Part shown: positions 5,512-12,741 of the stretch, piece by piece
Position numbering within the stretch: position 1 is the stretch's first letter
Layout: each line of letters opens with the position of its first letter
Source of the DNA: JADKIH01 sp031367345
Lineage (GTDB): Bacteria; Bacteroidota; Bacteroidia; AKYH767-A; 2013-40CM-41-45
Reading direction: 5' to 3'
DNA length: 17,757 nt
Assembly: GCA_031367345.1 (NCBI GenBank)
Contig: JANLPR010000062.1
Span: 1-17,757 of the forward strand
Notes under the pieces: generated by a model
Told to the model about the DNA's origin: nothing
What the model saw: the letters and a program-made list of their open reading frames with translations, nothing else
The model's database searches: none
Program-made: the position numbers and the translations under genes

Positions 5512-7014
5512 TTAATTTTGCTCACTTATTTTTTTAAAAGCTTCGGGTAAATTTTCAATTACATCTGACGGAAGCATTCCCATTTCATGTTTGGTGTCCA
5601 ATAATAAATCGGCTGAATATCCATGTACGAAAACACCTAACAAAGCTGCCTCTTCCGGCAAATACCCTTGTGCCAAAAGCGAAGTAATTATTCCGGTTAA
5701 TACATCTCCACTTCCTGCTTTTGCCAATCCTGAATTTCCGCTATTGTTAAAAAATACTCTTCCATCAGGCAGTGTGATAATGGTGTAATGTCCTTTGCAA
5801 ACAATGATAATCTTATGCAAAACTGAATGTTTAATTTGTTTTTCCAATCGCTCAAAACTATTTTCACTCGAACCAAATAAACGTTCGAACTCTTTTAAAT
5901 GAGGAGTAAGAATTGAGTTTTCAGAAAGGTTAGTGAACAAATCGGGATGTTCACTGAGAATATTCAAACCATCTGCATCTATTACTGTGGGCAACGGATA
6001 TTCTTTTATTAATGCTATGAAACCATCAATTGTTTCGTTGGCAGTTCCAATTCCCGGACCAACACCTATAGCATCATAAATTTCCAAATCTCCAATTGAA
6101 GTTATGAATTCATTATTCGAATCGGTCTCAACAATGGCTTCAGGAATAGAAAGATGAATTAATTGTTTTCCATTTACCGGCAAATGAACTTTCAATAAGC
6201 CTACTCCACTTCTCATTGCAGCACGGCTAGCCAGAATTGCAGCGCCATATTTCGTTTCTGAACCTACCACTAACAAAGCTTTTCCAAAAGATCCTTTATG
6301 AGTGAACTTACTTCTACTCTTTAAAATACGTTTTGCAGATGATAAATCAAACAAATTGTAAACGATGTTTAATCCTTCAAAACAAATTTGATTAGTATAA
6401 ATAGAAACTAACTTCCATTCACCTACATACTGCGAATTTTCAGGAACTAGTAAAGCTGTTTTTGGTGAACCTATAGTTAGTGTAAGATCAGCCTTTATTA
6501 TTTCACCTTCTGACAGTTTTGATGCAAACAAACCACTTGGCAAATCAATCGAAATAATATACTTCGCTTGTCGATTAATTTCCTTGATACATTCTGAAAT
6601 TAGAGTTCCTACTTTCCGTGTGAGGCCGGTACCAAAAATGGCATCAACCACTATATCGTTTTCTGATAAATTAATTTCAGATTTATTTTTTATGATTTCA
6701 ACCATCCCTCCTACAGCTTTCCATCGCTCTAAGTTGACTTTAAAATTTTCTGAATAGATCTCCGACGATTGGATGATCTTTACTTTCACCGATGAAAAAT
6801 TATTTTGTTGCATTCGAGCAATCGCCAACCCATCGCCGCCGTTGTTTCCAACTCCGCAAAAAACGACTAAGTTTTGCTTTCTTATTGGATTAGGAAAAAA
6901 AGAACAACAACCTTTCGCAGCAAGCTCCATGAGCTCAATCGATGAAATAGATTCTGTTTGCATTGTACACAGATCTACTGCCTTTTGTTGAAGAGTATCC
7001 AAGATTTTTATCAT
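5512..7014 (-). CDS. nnr: Bifunctional NAD(P)H-hydrate epimerase / ADP-dependent NAD(P)H-hydrate dehydratase
   Basis: A 500-residue cytosolic repair enzyme that turns damaged NADHX and NADPHX back into NAD(P)H. The N-terminal YjeF epimerase domain (about 1-220), which interconverts the R and S hydrates, shows GVGNNGGDGLA (55-64), VDAIFGTG (123-130) and SIDLPSG (155-161). The C-terminal ribokinase-like dehydratase domain (about 230-500), which dehydrates the S form with ADP, shows GSFGKALLVVGS (241-252), GVGPGIG (317-323), DADGLNIL (346-353), TPHLKEFERL (370-379) and AGSGDVLTG (433-441), with D437 as the expected catalytic base. Length and domain order are normal for the fused Nnr. The ATG at 7014 follows a promoter-like sequence at 7031-7061, so it is likely a single-gene unit. 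Confidence 0.95.
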   Translation of the reverse strand: MIKILDTLQQKAVDLCTMQTESISSIELMELAAKGCCSFFPNPIRKQNLVVFCGVGNNGGDGLAIARMQQNNFSSVKVKIIQSSEIYSENFKVNLERWKAVGGMVEIIKNKSEINLSENDIVVDAIFGTGLTRKVGTLISECIKEINRQAKYIISIDLPSGLFASKLSEGEIIKADLTLTIGSPKTALLVPENSQYVGEWKLVSIYTNQICFEGLNIVYNLFDLSSAKRILKSRSKFTHKGSFGKALLVVGSETKYGAAILASRAAMRSGVGLLKVHLPVNGKQLIHLSIPEAIVETDSNNEFITSIGDLEIYDAIGVGPGIGTANETIDGFIALIKEYPLPTVIDADGLNILSEHPDLFTNLSENSILTPHLKEFERLFGSSENSFERLEKQIKHSVLHKIIIVCKGHYTIITLPDGRVFFNNSGNSGLAKAGSGDVLTGIITSLLAQGYLPEEAALLGVFVHGYSADLLLDTKHEMGMLPSDVIENLPEAFKKISEQN

Positions 7015-7030
7015 AGAAAAATATTTCTTT

Positions 7031-7061
7031 TAAAGGTAAATTAATTTGGTCGTAATAAAAA
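7031..7061 (-). promoter_or_regulatory. Probable promoter of the NAD(P)HX repair gene
   Basis: On the minus strand TTTT (7061-7058), 19 bases, then TACCTTTA (7038-7031) match TTTG-N19-TAnnTTTG with one mismatch in each element. The start codon lies 17 bases downstream of the -7 element. The spacing supports the call more than the bases do. Confidence 0.45.
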
Positions 7062-7107
7062 CGACTAAAATCATCTTACATATAAAAACTTCGAAATCTT
7101 TTGAATT

Positions 7108-8052
7108 CTATTTGGAAAGTTGCTCTACATGAACGTCGCTTCCTTTGAAATGTTCTTTCAGAATAGAACCATCGCCATGAACAGTAAAAATATTTTTGGC
7201 TTGCGTTCGCTCAATTAGTAACAAAAGATCATTCCAATCTGCATGATCACTGATCGGAAGAATCTGATCACATGCATAGTACGATTGCTTCCATCCTGTC
7301 GCAAAAACTTTGAGCACATTTTTATTACGTGAAAATCTTATAAACTGCGACGGAGAAACGATATAAAAACTTTTTTCTTGTTTTACAAAATCAGCACGAC
7401 GATAAGCCTGCCAATTACCCAAGTCAATACCATGTTTCGTATAAATTTTATGATATTCGATAATTTCCGGATGAATAAACAGCGGCGTATCAGGAAAAAA
7501 ATCACTTATAATTTTCGTTATTCGTTGCGCCTTTCCTACCGAATAAGCTCCAATTACTACATTAACATTTCCAGACATCAACTCCCGTAATACAATTTCC
7601 GGAGCGGGATGATTATATTCTGGCTTCGCAAATGTAGTTTCGGTAATAAGATAATCGCATTTCTGAAATTCAAATGGCTCACAACTTTTATCTGCTTGAA
7701 TTTTAAAATCGCCTGTGTACAAATATTTCTCCCCACCATATTCCATCATAATTTGTGCACTTCCCAACATGTGGCCGGCGGGATAAAAGGTAATTAAAAC
7801 ATCATTGAGTTTAAACGTTCTACCATATTCTACAACTTGAATAGTGGTGAAAAGTTTTACACCATGACGATAATCCATAATCGATTTGGTAGGAGCTGTG
7901 CAATAAACTAATTCATTATTTGGAACTGCATGATCACCGTGAGCATGCGAAACAAGAGCTCGTTTTACACCTTTGGATGGGTCTAAATAAAAATCGCCGG
8001 CATGACAATATAATCCTACACTTGTTTTGGTGATAAAATGATTAACGTTCAT
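7108..8052 (-). CDS. Metallo-beta-lactamase fold exonuclease (LigD-associated nuclease / mRNA 3'-end processing factor-like)
   Basis: A 314-residue MBL-fold nuclease of the type annotated as ligase-associated DNA exonuclease or YSH1-like RNA-processing protein. Metal-binding motifs run in order: HAHGDH (36-41), AGHMLGSAQ (92-100), YTGDF (112-116), and the C-terminal SDHADW (268-273) and VHGDG (291-295). The LGSAQI block and the middle segment GAYSVGKAQR (168-177) are typical of beta-CASP-like nucleases acting on nucleic acids, so the protein probably degrades or processes DNA or RNA ends with two zinc ions. In bacteria with LigD-type repair this family sits beside an ATP-dependent ligase; none is present in this window. 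It starts 9 bases after coaE and looks like the last gene of the nusB-coaE operon. Confidence 0.85.
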   Translation of the reverse strand: MNVNHFITKTSVGLYCHAGDFYLDPSKGVKRALVSHAHGDHAVPNNELVYCTAPTKSIMDYRHGVKLFTTIQVVEYGRTFKLNDVLITFYPAGHMLGSAQIMMEYGGEKYLYTGDFKIQADKSCEPFEFQKCDYLITETTFAKPEYNHPAPEIVLRELMSGNVNVVIGAYSVGKAQRITKIISDFFPDTPLFIHPEIIEYHKIYTKHGIDLGNWQAYRRADFVKQEKSFYIVSPSQFIRFSRNKNVLKVFATGWKQSYYACDQILPISDHADWNDLLLLIERTQAKNIFTVHGDGSILKEHFKGSDVHVEQLSK

Positions 8053-8061
8053 TGCTAAAAA

Positions 8062-8652
8062 TTAACTTAAACGAAGAATCGCTTGATGAATTTTTAATAC
8101 CTGCGGAATTACCATCTGAACTTCGTCGTTAATCACTATAAAATCTGACTGCGCGTTTCTTTCTTCGTCAGTCATTTGCTTTTTCATTATTTTCTCAAGC
8201 TCACTTTTTGATTTCCCATCACGCTTCATTAATCGTTCAATTTTTAAATTCAATGGCGAAGAAACATTTATTATCCGATCGCACAGTGCAGAGGCTCCAC
8301 TTTCAATTAAAATGGCTGCTTCCTTTATCAAATATGGAAAACCCTTGTGAAGTTCAATCCATTCTTCAAAATCTTTTTTTACTAAAGGATGAACTAATTT
8401 ATTTAATAACTCGAGCTTCTTGTCGTCATTAAAAATTATTTCTGAAAGTTTTTTCTTATTTATTTTCCCCTGCTTATCAATTACTTCATCGCCAAAATGC
8501 TCTTTGACTTTACTTTTCAATTCCGGATATTTTTCATAGAGTAATTTAGCTTCCGAATCTGCATCGTACACAGGTATTCCAAGCAGAGTAAATACTTTGC
8601 ACACAATCGATTTACCACTACCAATACCTCCTGTTATTCCGACGACCATCAT
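8062..8652 (-). CDS. coaE: Dephospho-CoA kinase
   Basis: A 196-residue P-loop kinase that phosphorylates the 3'-hydroxyl of the ribose in dephospho-CoA, the last step of coenzyme A synthesis. The ATP-binding P-loop is GITGGIGSGKS (5-15), followed by VYDADSEAK (28-36) for the adenosine substrate, VHPLVKKDF, and the lid region with NVSSPLNLKIERLMKRDG. Length is normal for the family. The ATG at 8652 overlaps the TGA of the YbbR gene in an ATGA arrangement, which indicates translational coupling. A second ATG follows directly at 8649, but the first keeps the overlap. Confidence 0.95.
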   Translation of the reverse strand: MMVVGITGGIGSGKSIVCKVFTLLGIPVYDADSEAKLLYEKYPELKSKVKEHFGDEVIDKQGKINKKKLSEIIFNDDKKLELLNKLVHPLVKKDFEEWIELHKGFPYLIKEAAILIESGASALCDRIINVSSPLNLKIERLMKRDGKSKSELEKIMKKQMTDEERNAQSDFIVINDEVQMVIPQVLKIHQAILRLS

Positions 8653-9641
8653 TGCTTTCTAAGAATATAATCTACCCTTTCCGGCTCAACAGTAGATGAC
8701 CTTACGAAGTCGGGCTGAGAAATAAGTTGCACCGACAATTTCTCAGGATGTACCTTTTCCAAATTTGTTGCATCAACTATTGCATCAAACATTGCCGGCG
8801 ACACTTTATTAAAACTACTTAATGCAGTTACATATCTGATTTTTACTCGTTCAGGAAATGTTTTCAATGTAAAACCTTTGGATACATTAATTGGATTCAC
8901 AGGAATCTCAACTATTCCCTCAGTAAATTTTTCGACAGGCACTGTTACCTCTACTGTGGATATGTTGTAAGTCAATAAATTATTTTTTAGCAGCCGTACT
9001 TTTGCTTTATAAGTCGTTTTCAAAGGACCTATTTCAATCAATTCAGTTTTTACCGATTTCAAATTTTGCAATAATGAATGTGGGCCGGAAACTTCAACAA
9101 AAGCAGGAACAGCAAATGGAGCTGCGGTCGTATCAAATTGGCGCTCATAACTCGCTTTGAGGTCTAAGTAAACTGGTATCAATTTCGAAAGACGATCTTT
9201 GAAATTAAAGACAATCGAATCAGGATCAAATCCAATAACAGTTACTTCTTTTCCAAGTTGCTCATTAAAATCAGCAATAAAAGTTTTAGTTGCAAAAGCC
9301 AGCAATCCCGAAGATATCTCCACCGACTTCATTTTCCTAGCTACATCAATATTAATTTCTTTTTGCTTTCTTCTTAATCCAAAAGAAATAATTTTGAAGC
9401 CTGTCGTTTTAATATTTACGGAAATCTCTTTCGGCAAATCATTCACAACAACTTTTTTTCCGGGGAGATTACTGTACGTCACAGGAATCACAATCCGTGA
9501 ACTGTAGTCGCGCGACATCGCTTTGAGGAACCAGAAAAGGGCCGATATGGCAAAACAAATCACGACAACAGAAAATCTTCTGTTGAAACGCAATTTATTC
9601 TGCGGACTTGGATTTAGTAAATTTGGGTTAACGTCTTTCAC
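8649..9641 (-). CDS. YbbR-like domain protein (CdaR-like), membrane-anchored
   Basis: A 330-residue protein with a short cytoplasmic N-terminus, one membrane segment at about residues 23-41 (RFSVVVICFAISALFWFL) and a large extracytoplasmic part made of YbbR-like beta repeats, for example VIPVTYSNLP...PKEISVNI and VPVEKFTEGIVEIPV. In Firmicutes, YbbR/CdaR regulates the c-di-AMP cyclase CdaA. In Bacteroidota the same type of protein sits next to yajC and coaE, and its role is not settled. The start codon is GTG at 9641. The next internal Met (residue 42) would remove the membrane anchor, so the GTG start is favoured. It lies 36 bases after yajC and overlaps coaE. Confidence 0.87.
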   Translation of the reverse strand: MKDVNPNLLNPSPQNKLRFNRRFSVVVICFAISALFWFLKAMSRDYSSRIVIPVTYSNLPGKKVVVNDLPKEISVNIKTTGFKIISFGLRRKQKEINIDVARKMKSVEISSGLLAFATKTFIADFNEQLGKEVTVIGFDPDSIVFNFKDRLSKLIPVYLDLKASYERQFDTTAAPFAVPAFVEVSGPHSLLQNLKSVKTELIEIGPLKTTYKAKVRLLKNNLLTYNISTVEVTVPVEKFTEGIVEIPVNPINVSKGFTLKTFPERVKIRYVTALSSFNKVSPAMFDAIVDATNLEKVHPEKLSVQLISQPDFVRSSTVEPERVDYILRKQ

Positions 9642-9677
9642 CGTTAGTCTTCTATCCCCAATGTTACGCTTTTTTTA

Positions 9678-10001
9678 TCACTTATTTGCGGGCAATGCAG
9701 ATACTTCTAAGCCACGAGTGGCATCAGCAGAAACAGCTGATTTCTCGAGACGAACTTTCACATTGCTATCGATCTCAACTAAAAAAGTTTTTTCGTTTAC
9801 TTCAACGATACGACCATGGATACCACCAATCGTTACGATCTTGGCTCCTTTTTCAAGCGACTCACGAAAGTTTTTTTCTAACTTTTGTTTCTTCACCTGC
9901 GGACGAATCATAAAGAAATAAAACACGACAATAATAGCAACTAAAAATACTAATTGCATGGCTCCACCGCCTTGTTGTTGTAAAAGAATTGTGTTGATCA
10001 T
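9678..10001 (-). CDS. yajC: Preprotein translocase subunit YajC
   Basis: A 107-residue single-pass membrane protein that joins SecDF as an accessory part of the Sec translocon. It has an N-terminal hydrophobic segment (about residues 15-34, MQLVFLVAIIVVFYFFMIRP), the hallmark RPQVKKQK just after it, and a small soluble domain with KIVTIGGIHGRIVEV. Length and layout are normal. It lies 24 bases after the DUF1573 lipoprotein and before the YbbR-like gene. Confidence 0.95.
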   Translation of the reverse strand: MINTILLQQQGGGAMQLVFLVAIIVVFYFFMIRPQVKKQKLEKNFRESLEKGAKIVTIGGIHGRIVEVNEKTFLVEIDSNVKVRLEKSAVSADATRGLEVSALPANK

Positions 10002-10025
10002 TTTTTTTTATTTGGGAGATTATTT

Positions 10026-10520
10026 TTATTGTTTGATTACATTCCCTTTAATTGTAAGAACATAATTTGCGGGAATCGTATTCGAAATGAGTGTAACTGT
10101 TTTTCTTTGGTCGCCCGATTTGCCTTCGCTATTAAAAGTAACATTGATGCGGCCACTTTCCCCCGGTTTTATTAAACCTTTTGGAAATTCGGGAACGGTA
10201 CAACCACAACTTCCGTTGGCACTACGAATTAATAAATCGCCTTTACCAACATTTGTAAATTGAAATGCAAATGAAACTTTTTCACCTTCCGTAATAGTTC
10301 CGAAATCATGTTCATCGGTTACGAATTTGTAGACCGGAACATTGTCTTTCTTACTTCCACTTGAAGCCGTAGCCGGATTGTTCATTACATCCGGATTGAT
10401 AGCATTGTCGGGCAAATCGCCTGATCGATTATTAGTGCAAGAAGCAAAAAACAATACTCCTGCTAAAAGGAAACAACAGTATTTTAAATTAACGTTCATG
10501 TTTATCATTTTCTTTAACAT
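10026..10520 (-). CDS. DUF1573 lipoprotein
   Basis: A 164-residue predicted lipoprotein. The signal peptide ends in a lipobox, GVLFFASC, with the lipidated cysteine at residue 28. The mature part (about 60-164) is one DUF1573 Ig-like domain, seen as FGTITEGEKVSFAFQFTNVG, then CGCTVPEFPKGLIKPGE and GQRKTVTLISN. DUF1573 domains resemble HYDIN/ASH-type Ig folds and are very common in Bacteroidota; their precise role is unknown. Alternative in-frame starts exist at 10508 and 10499 and would leave the signal peptide usable. It begins 4 bases after the nusB stop, so it is co-transcribed. Confidence 0.9.
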   Translation of the reverse strand: MLKKMINMNVNLKYCCFLLAGVLFFASCTNNRSGDLPDNAINPDVMNNPATASSGSKKDNVPVYKFVTDEHDFGTITEGEKVSFAFQFTNVGKGDLLIRSANGSCGCTVPEFPKGLIKPGESGRINVTFNSEGKSGDQRKTVTLISNTIPANYVLTIKGNVIKQ

Positions 10521-10524
10521 TCAT

Positions 10525-11457
10525 TTATCCTAACAAACCTCGACCAGTTTTGTTGATTTTTCCTTGTTCTTTAAAATCAGCAGCCAGTTTATCTAATACT
10601 CCGTTTACAAATTGTTTGCTCTTGGGAGTAGAATAATCTTTAGAAATATCAATGAACTCATTTATCGAGACTTTTACCGGAATATTTGGAAAGGTAACAA
10701 GCTCCGTTAATGCCATTTTTAAAATTAGAATATCCATTAATGCAATACGATCTACTTCCCAGTTCTTCGTTCGCTCACTGATTGCATTTTCAAATTCAGT
10801 ATTGTTGATGATAGTCTGTTTAAAAAGCTGCCGAGCAAATTCTTTATCGTCTTCTTCGTCTTTATAAAGTGGCATCAACTCAAACTTATCAGTATCATAA
10901 AAGTTTTTCATTGTACGACTAATAATATGCATCACAAAATCAAAATCTTCATTCCAAAATATGTTTTCTTCTTCAATATGAAATTGGATAGCCTCCGACT
11001 TTTCGATAAATTTTTTCAAAATAGTACTAAGGAAATCTTTTTCTGAGGCATCGTCATTTTCCAAAAATGAACGATAATCATCTGACTTTTTTATTTCTAA
11101 GAAGATTTTACGAATAAGATCCTGTTCTTTTTGCCAGCTCATTTTTGTCCGATTCAATTGACGAACATATTCCGGATCTTTTTCCATTTCAAGGATGAAA
11201 CGAAGATTGAATAAACGATGTTTGGCTCCTAATTCTGACTGACTGGGAAAAAATTTACGATGAAGATCGTCTGCATCATTTTGATCTGAATCTGCAAGCT
11301 CTTTTAAGAACAAGAGTAAATAGATATACATTTCATATACCTTTTCAATGCTTCTGATCATTTCTCGCTCTGCAATAGCAAGATCACTTTTATCAGATTG
11401 AAAGAAGGCATACAATGCCTGAAGAACTTTTATTCTTAATTGACGACGACTTAACAT
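10525..11457 (-). CDS. nusB: Transcription antitermination factor NusB, long Bacteroidota form
   Basis: A 310-residue NusB, more than twice the length of E. coli NusB (about 139). NusB with NusE (S10) binds boxA RNA and supports rRNA antitermination. The protein starts with the typical SRRQLRIKVLQALYAF helix (3-18). The conserved C-terminal part lies at about 205-297, with NWEVDRIALMDILILKMAL (232-250), PVKVSINEFIDISKDYSTPKS (260-280) and FVNGVLDKLA (283-292). The extra residues, roughly 20-200, are charged, probably helical, and sit between the family halves rather than at one end. This long form is usual in Bacteroidota. It is the first gene of the cluster DUF1573-yajC-ybbR-coaE-MBL nuclease. 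Confidence 0.92.
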   Translation of the reverse strand: MLSRRQLRIKVLQALYAFFQSDKSDLAIAEREMIRSIEKVYEMYIYLLLFLKELADSDQNDADDLHRKFFPSQSELGAKHRLFNLRFILEMEKDPEYVRQLNRTKMSWQKEQDLIRKIFLEIKKSDDYRSFLENDDASEKDFLSTILKKFIEKSEAIQFHIEEENIFWNEDFDFVMHIISRTMKNFYDTDKFELMPLYKDEEDDKEFARQLFKQTIINNTEFENAISERTKNWEVDRIALMDILILKMALTELVTFPNIPVKVSINEFIDISKDYSTPKSKQFVNGVLDKLAADFKEQGKINKTGRGLLG

Positions 11458-11521
11458 TTAATAATTTACTTCTTGGCTAAAATAAGACAAGAGCCATTAC
11501 AACTTTTGTCCTTGATTTTAC

Positions 11522-11543
11522 TCAATCGAAAAAAATCGATTGA
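11522..11543. terminator. Perfect 8-bp hairpin after the dehydrogenase (possible terminator)
   Basis: TCAATCGA (11522-11529), a loop of six A bases, and TCGATTGA (11536-11543) form a perfect stem 13 bases past the stop of the dehydrogenase gene and 64 bases before nusB. On the minus strand the loop is six T bases and the stem is followed by GTAAAA, so the usual T-tract is missing. It may act as a weak terminator or RNA end-stabiliser. Confidence 0.4.
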
Positions 11544-11556
11544 AAATTCATCACTA

Positions 11557-12651
11557 TTATTTTTTACGCGCTTTATCTATCCGCTCTTCAGCGATTTTCT
11601 TTGCGGCAGCTAAAGTTGTAATGTTTTCTTCTGAAGCTTTCTTAAATATTTCTAAAGTTGTACTGTAAATGTCTTCTGTATGCTGAAGTGCAACCTTGCG
11701 ATCGTAACCATTCAACTCTGAATAAACATTGATCAATCCGCCTGCATTAATTAAAAAATCAGGCGCATAAAGAATTCCTTTTTGAGCTAGCATTGGTCCA
11801 TGAATGTTCTCATCGGCCAATTGATTGTTTGCTGCTCCGGAAATTACTGAACATTTCAATCGATTAATATTCTCTGTATTTAATGTAGCGCCAAGAGCAC
11901 ACGGAGCATAAATGTCCATCTCTAAATCGTAAATACCTTCGAGAGATACGATCTCCGCTTTGTATTTATCTGATATAGCCTTTAACTGATCTTGATTTAT
12001 ATCGGTTACAAATACTTTTGCTCCTTGCTCAGATACTAAACGAACCAGATTTTCACCAACGTGACCAACTCCTTGAATGGCGATACGCTTACCATTTAAA
12101 TCGTCGCTGCCATAACGTTGCTTCGCTGCTGCTTTCATTCCCATAAATACACCATAGGCTGTAACAGGAGATGGATCTCCTCCACCGCCCATACTTTCTG
12201 GGAGGCCGGTTACGTGCTTTGTAGCTTTACGTACATTCACCATGTCGGCTGTGGTTGTTCCCACATCTTCAGCAGTAATATATTTTCCATTCAACGACTC
12301 AATAAATTCACCATATTTCACAAACATGGCTTCGGTTTTATCCAACTTTGAATCGCCGAATATAACTGCCTTTCCGCCGCCAAGTTTCAAACCTGAAATC
12401 GCAGCCTTGTAGGTCATTCCTCGAGACAAACGAAGCACATCATTCAGGGCTTCTGCTTCTGAACGATAGCTCCACATTCTAGTTCCTCCTAATGCAGGTC
12501 CTAAAGTTGTGTTGTGAATTGCAATTATTGCTTTTAAACCGGTACCTTTATCGTGACAATAAATGATCTGTTCGTGGTCTGCAAAAGAAGAATTCCCAAA
12601 CACAAAGTCGCTCGTATTTTTGGCCTCTTTAACATCTTTTACTTCAATCAT
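11557..12651 (-). CDS. Leucine/phenylalanine/valine dehydrogenase (Glu/Leu/Phe/Val dehydrogenase family)
   Basis: A 364-residue NAD-linked amino acid dehydrogenase that reversibly deaminates branched-chain or aromatic amino acids to 2-oxo acids. The substrate domain holds GPALGGTRMW (51-60), MTYKAA (79-84) and LKLGGGKAVI (88-97), giving the two active-site lysines K82 and K94. The Rossmann domain has GVGHVGENL (194-202), and an aspartate at the end of the second strand, VFVTD (213-217), argues for NAD over NADP. Length fits leucine dehydrogenase (about 360) rather than glutamate dehydrogenase (about 450). The preferred substrate cannot be fixed from sequence. It has its own consensus promoter at 12690-12720 and a hairpin after the stop, so it is probably transcribed alone or with some read-through into nusB. 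Confidence 0.93.
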   Translation of the reverse strand: MIEVKDVKEAKNTSDFVFGNSSFADHEQIIYCHDKGTGLKAIIAIHNTTLGPALGGTRMWSYRSEAEALNDVLRLSRGMTYKAAISGLKLGGGKAVIFGDSKLDKTEAMFVKYGEFIESLNGKYITAEDVGTTTADMVNVRKATKHVTGLPESMGGGGDPSPVTAYGVFMGMKAAAKQRYGSDDLNGKRIAIQGVGHVGENLVRLVSEQGAKVFVTDINQDQLKAISDKYKAEIVSLEGIYDLEMDIYAPCALGATLNTENINRLKCSVISGAANNQLADENIHGPMLAQKGILYAPDFLINAGGLINVYSELNGYDRKVALQHTEDIYSTTLEIFKKASEENITTLAAAKKIAEERIDKARKK

Positions 12652-12689
12652 AGGATAGCTTGATTATTATTGATGCGTTTTTCGCGCGT

Positions 12690-12720
12690 CAAAGGTATGG
12701 TAATTTTTCAAGGCAGCAAA
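12690..12720 (-). promoter_or_regulatory. Consensus Bacteroidota promoter of the amino acid dehydrogenase
   Basis: On the minus strand TTTG (12720-12717), exactly 19 bases, then TACCTTTG (12697-12690) match TTTG-N19-TAnnTTTG at every defined position. Transcription should start about 7 bases later, giving a leader of roughly 30 bases before the ATG at 12651. It sits in the divergent gap shared with the ABC exporter. Confidence 0.82.
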
Positions 12721-12741
12721 CAAGGGTTTTTAACACTGATT

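Noticed and set aside
7049..7066. GTCGT-ACGAC hairpin between the MBL nuclease and the NAD(P)HX repair gene, as a terminator
   Set aside because: The stem is only about 5 bp, has no T-tract on the minus strand and overlaps the probable promoter of the repair gene.
9523..9921. 132-codon plus-strand frame opposite ybbR and yajC
   Set aside because: It is the antisense shadow of two well-recognised genes and shows no domain or start signal.
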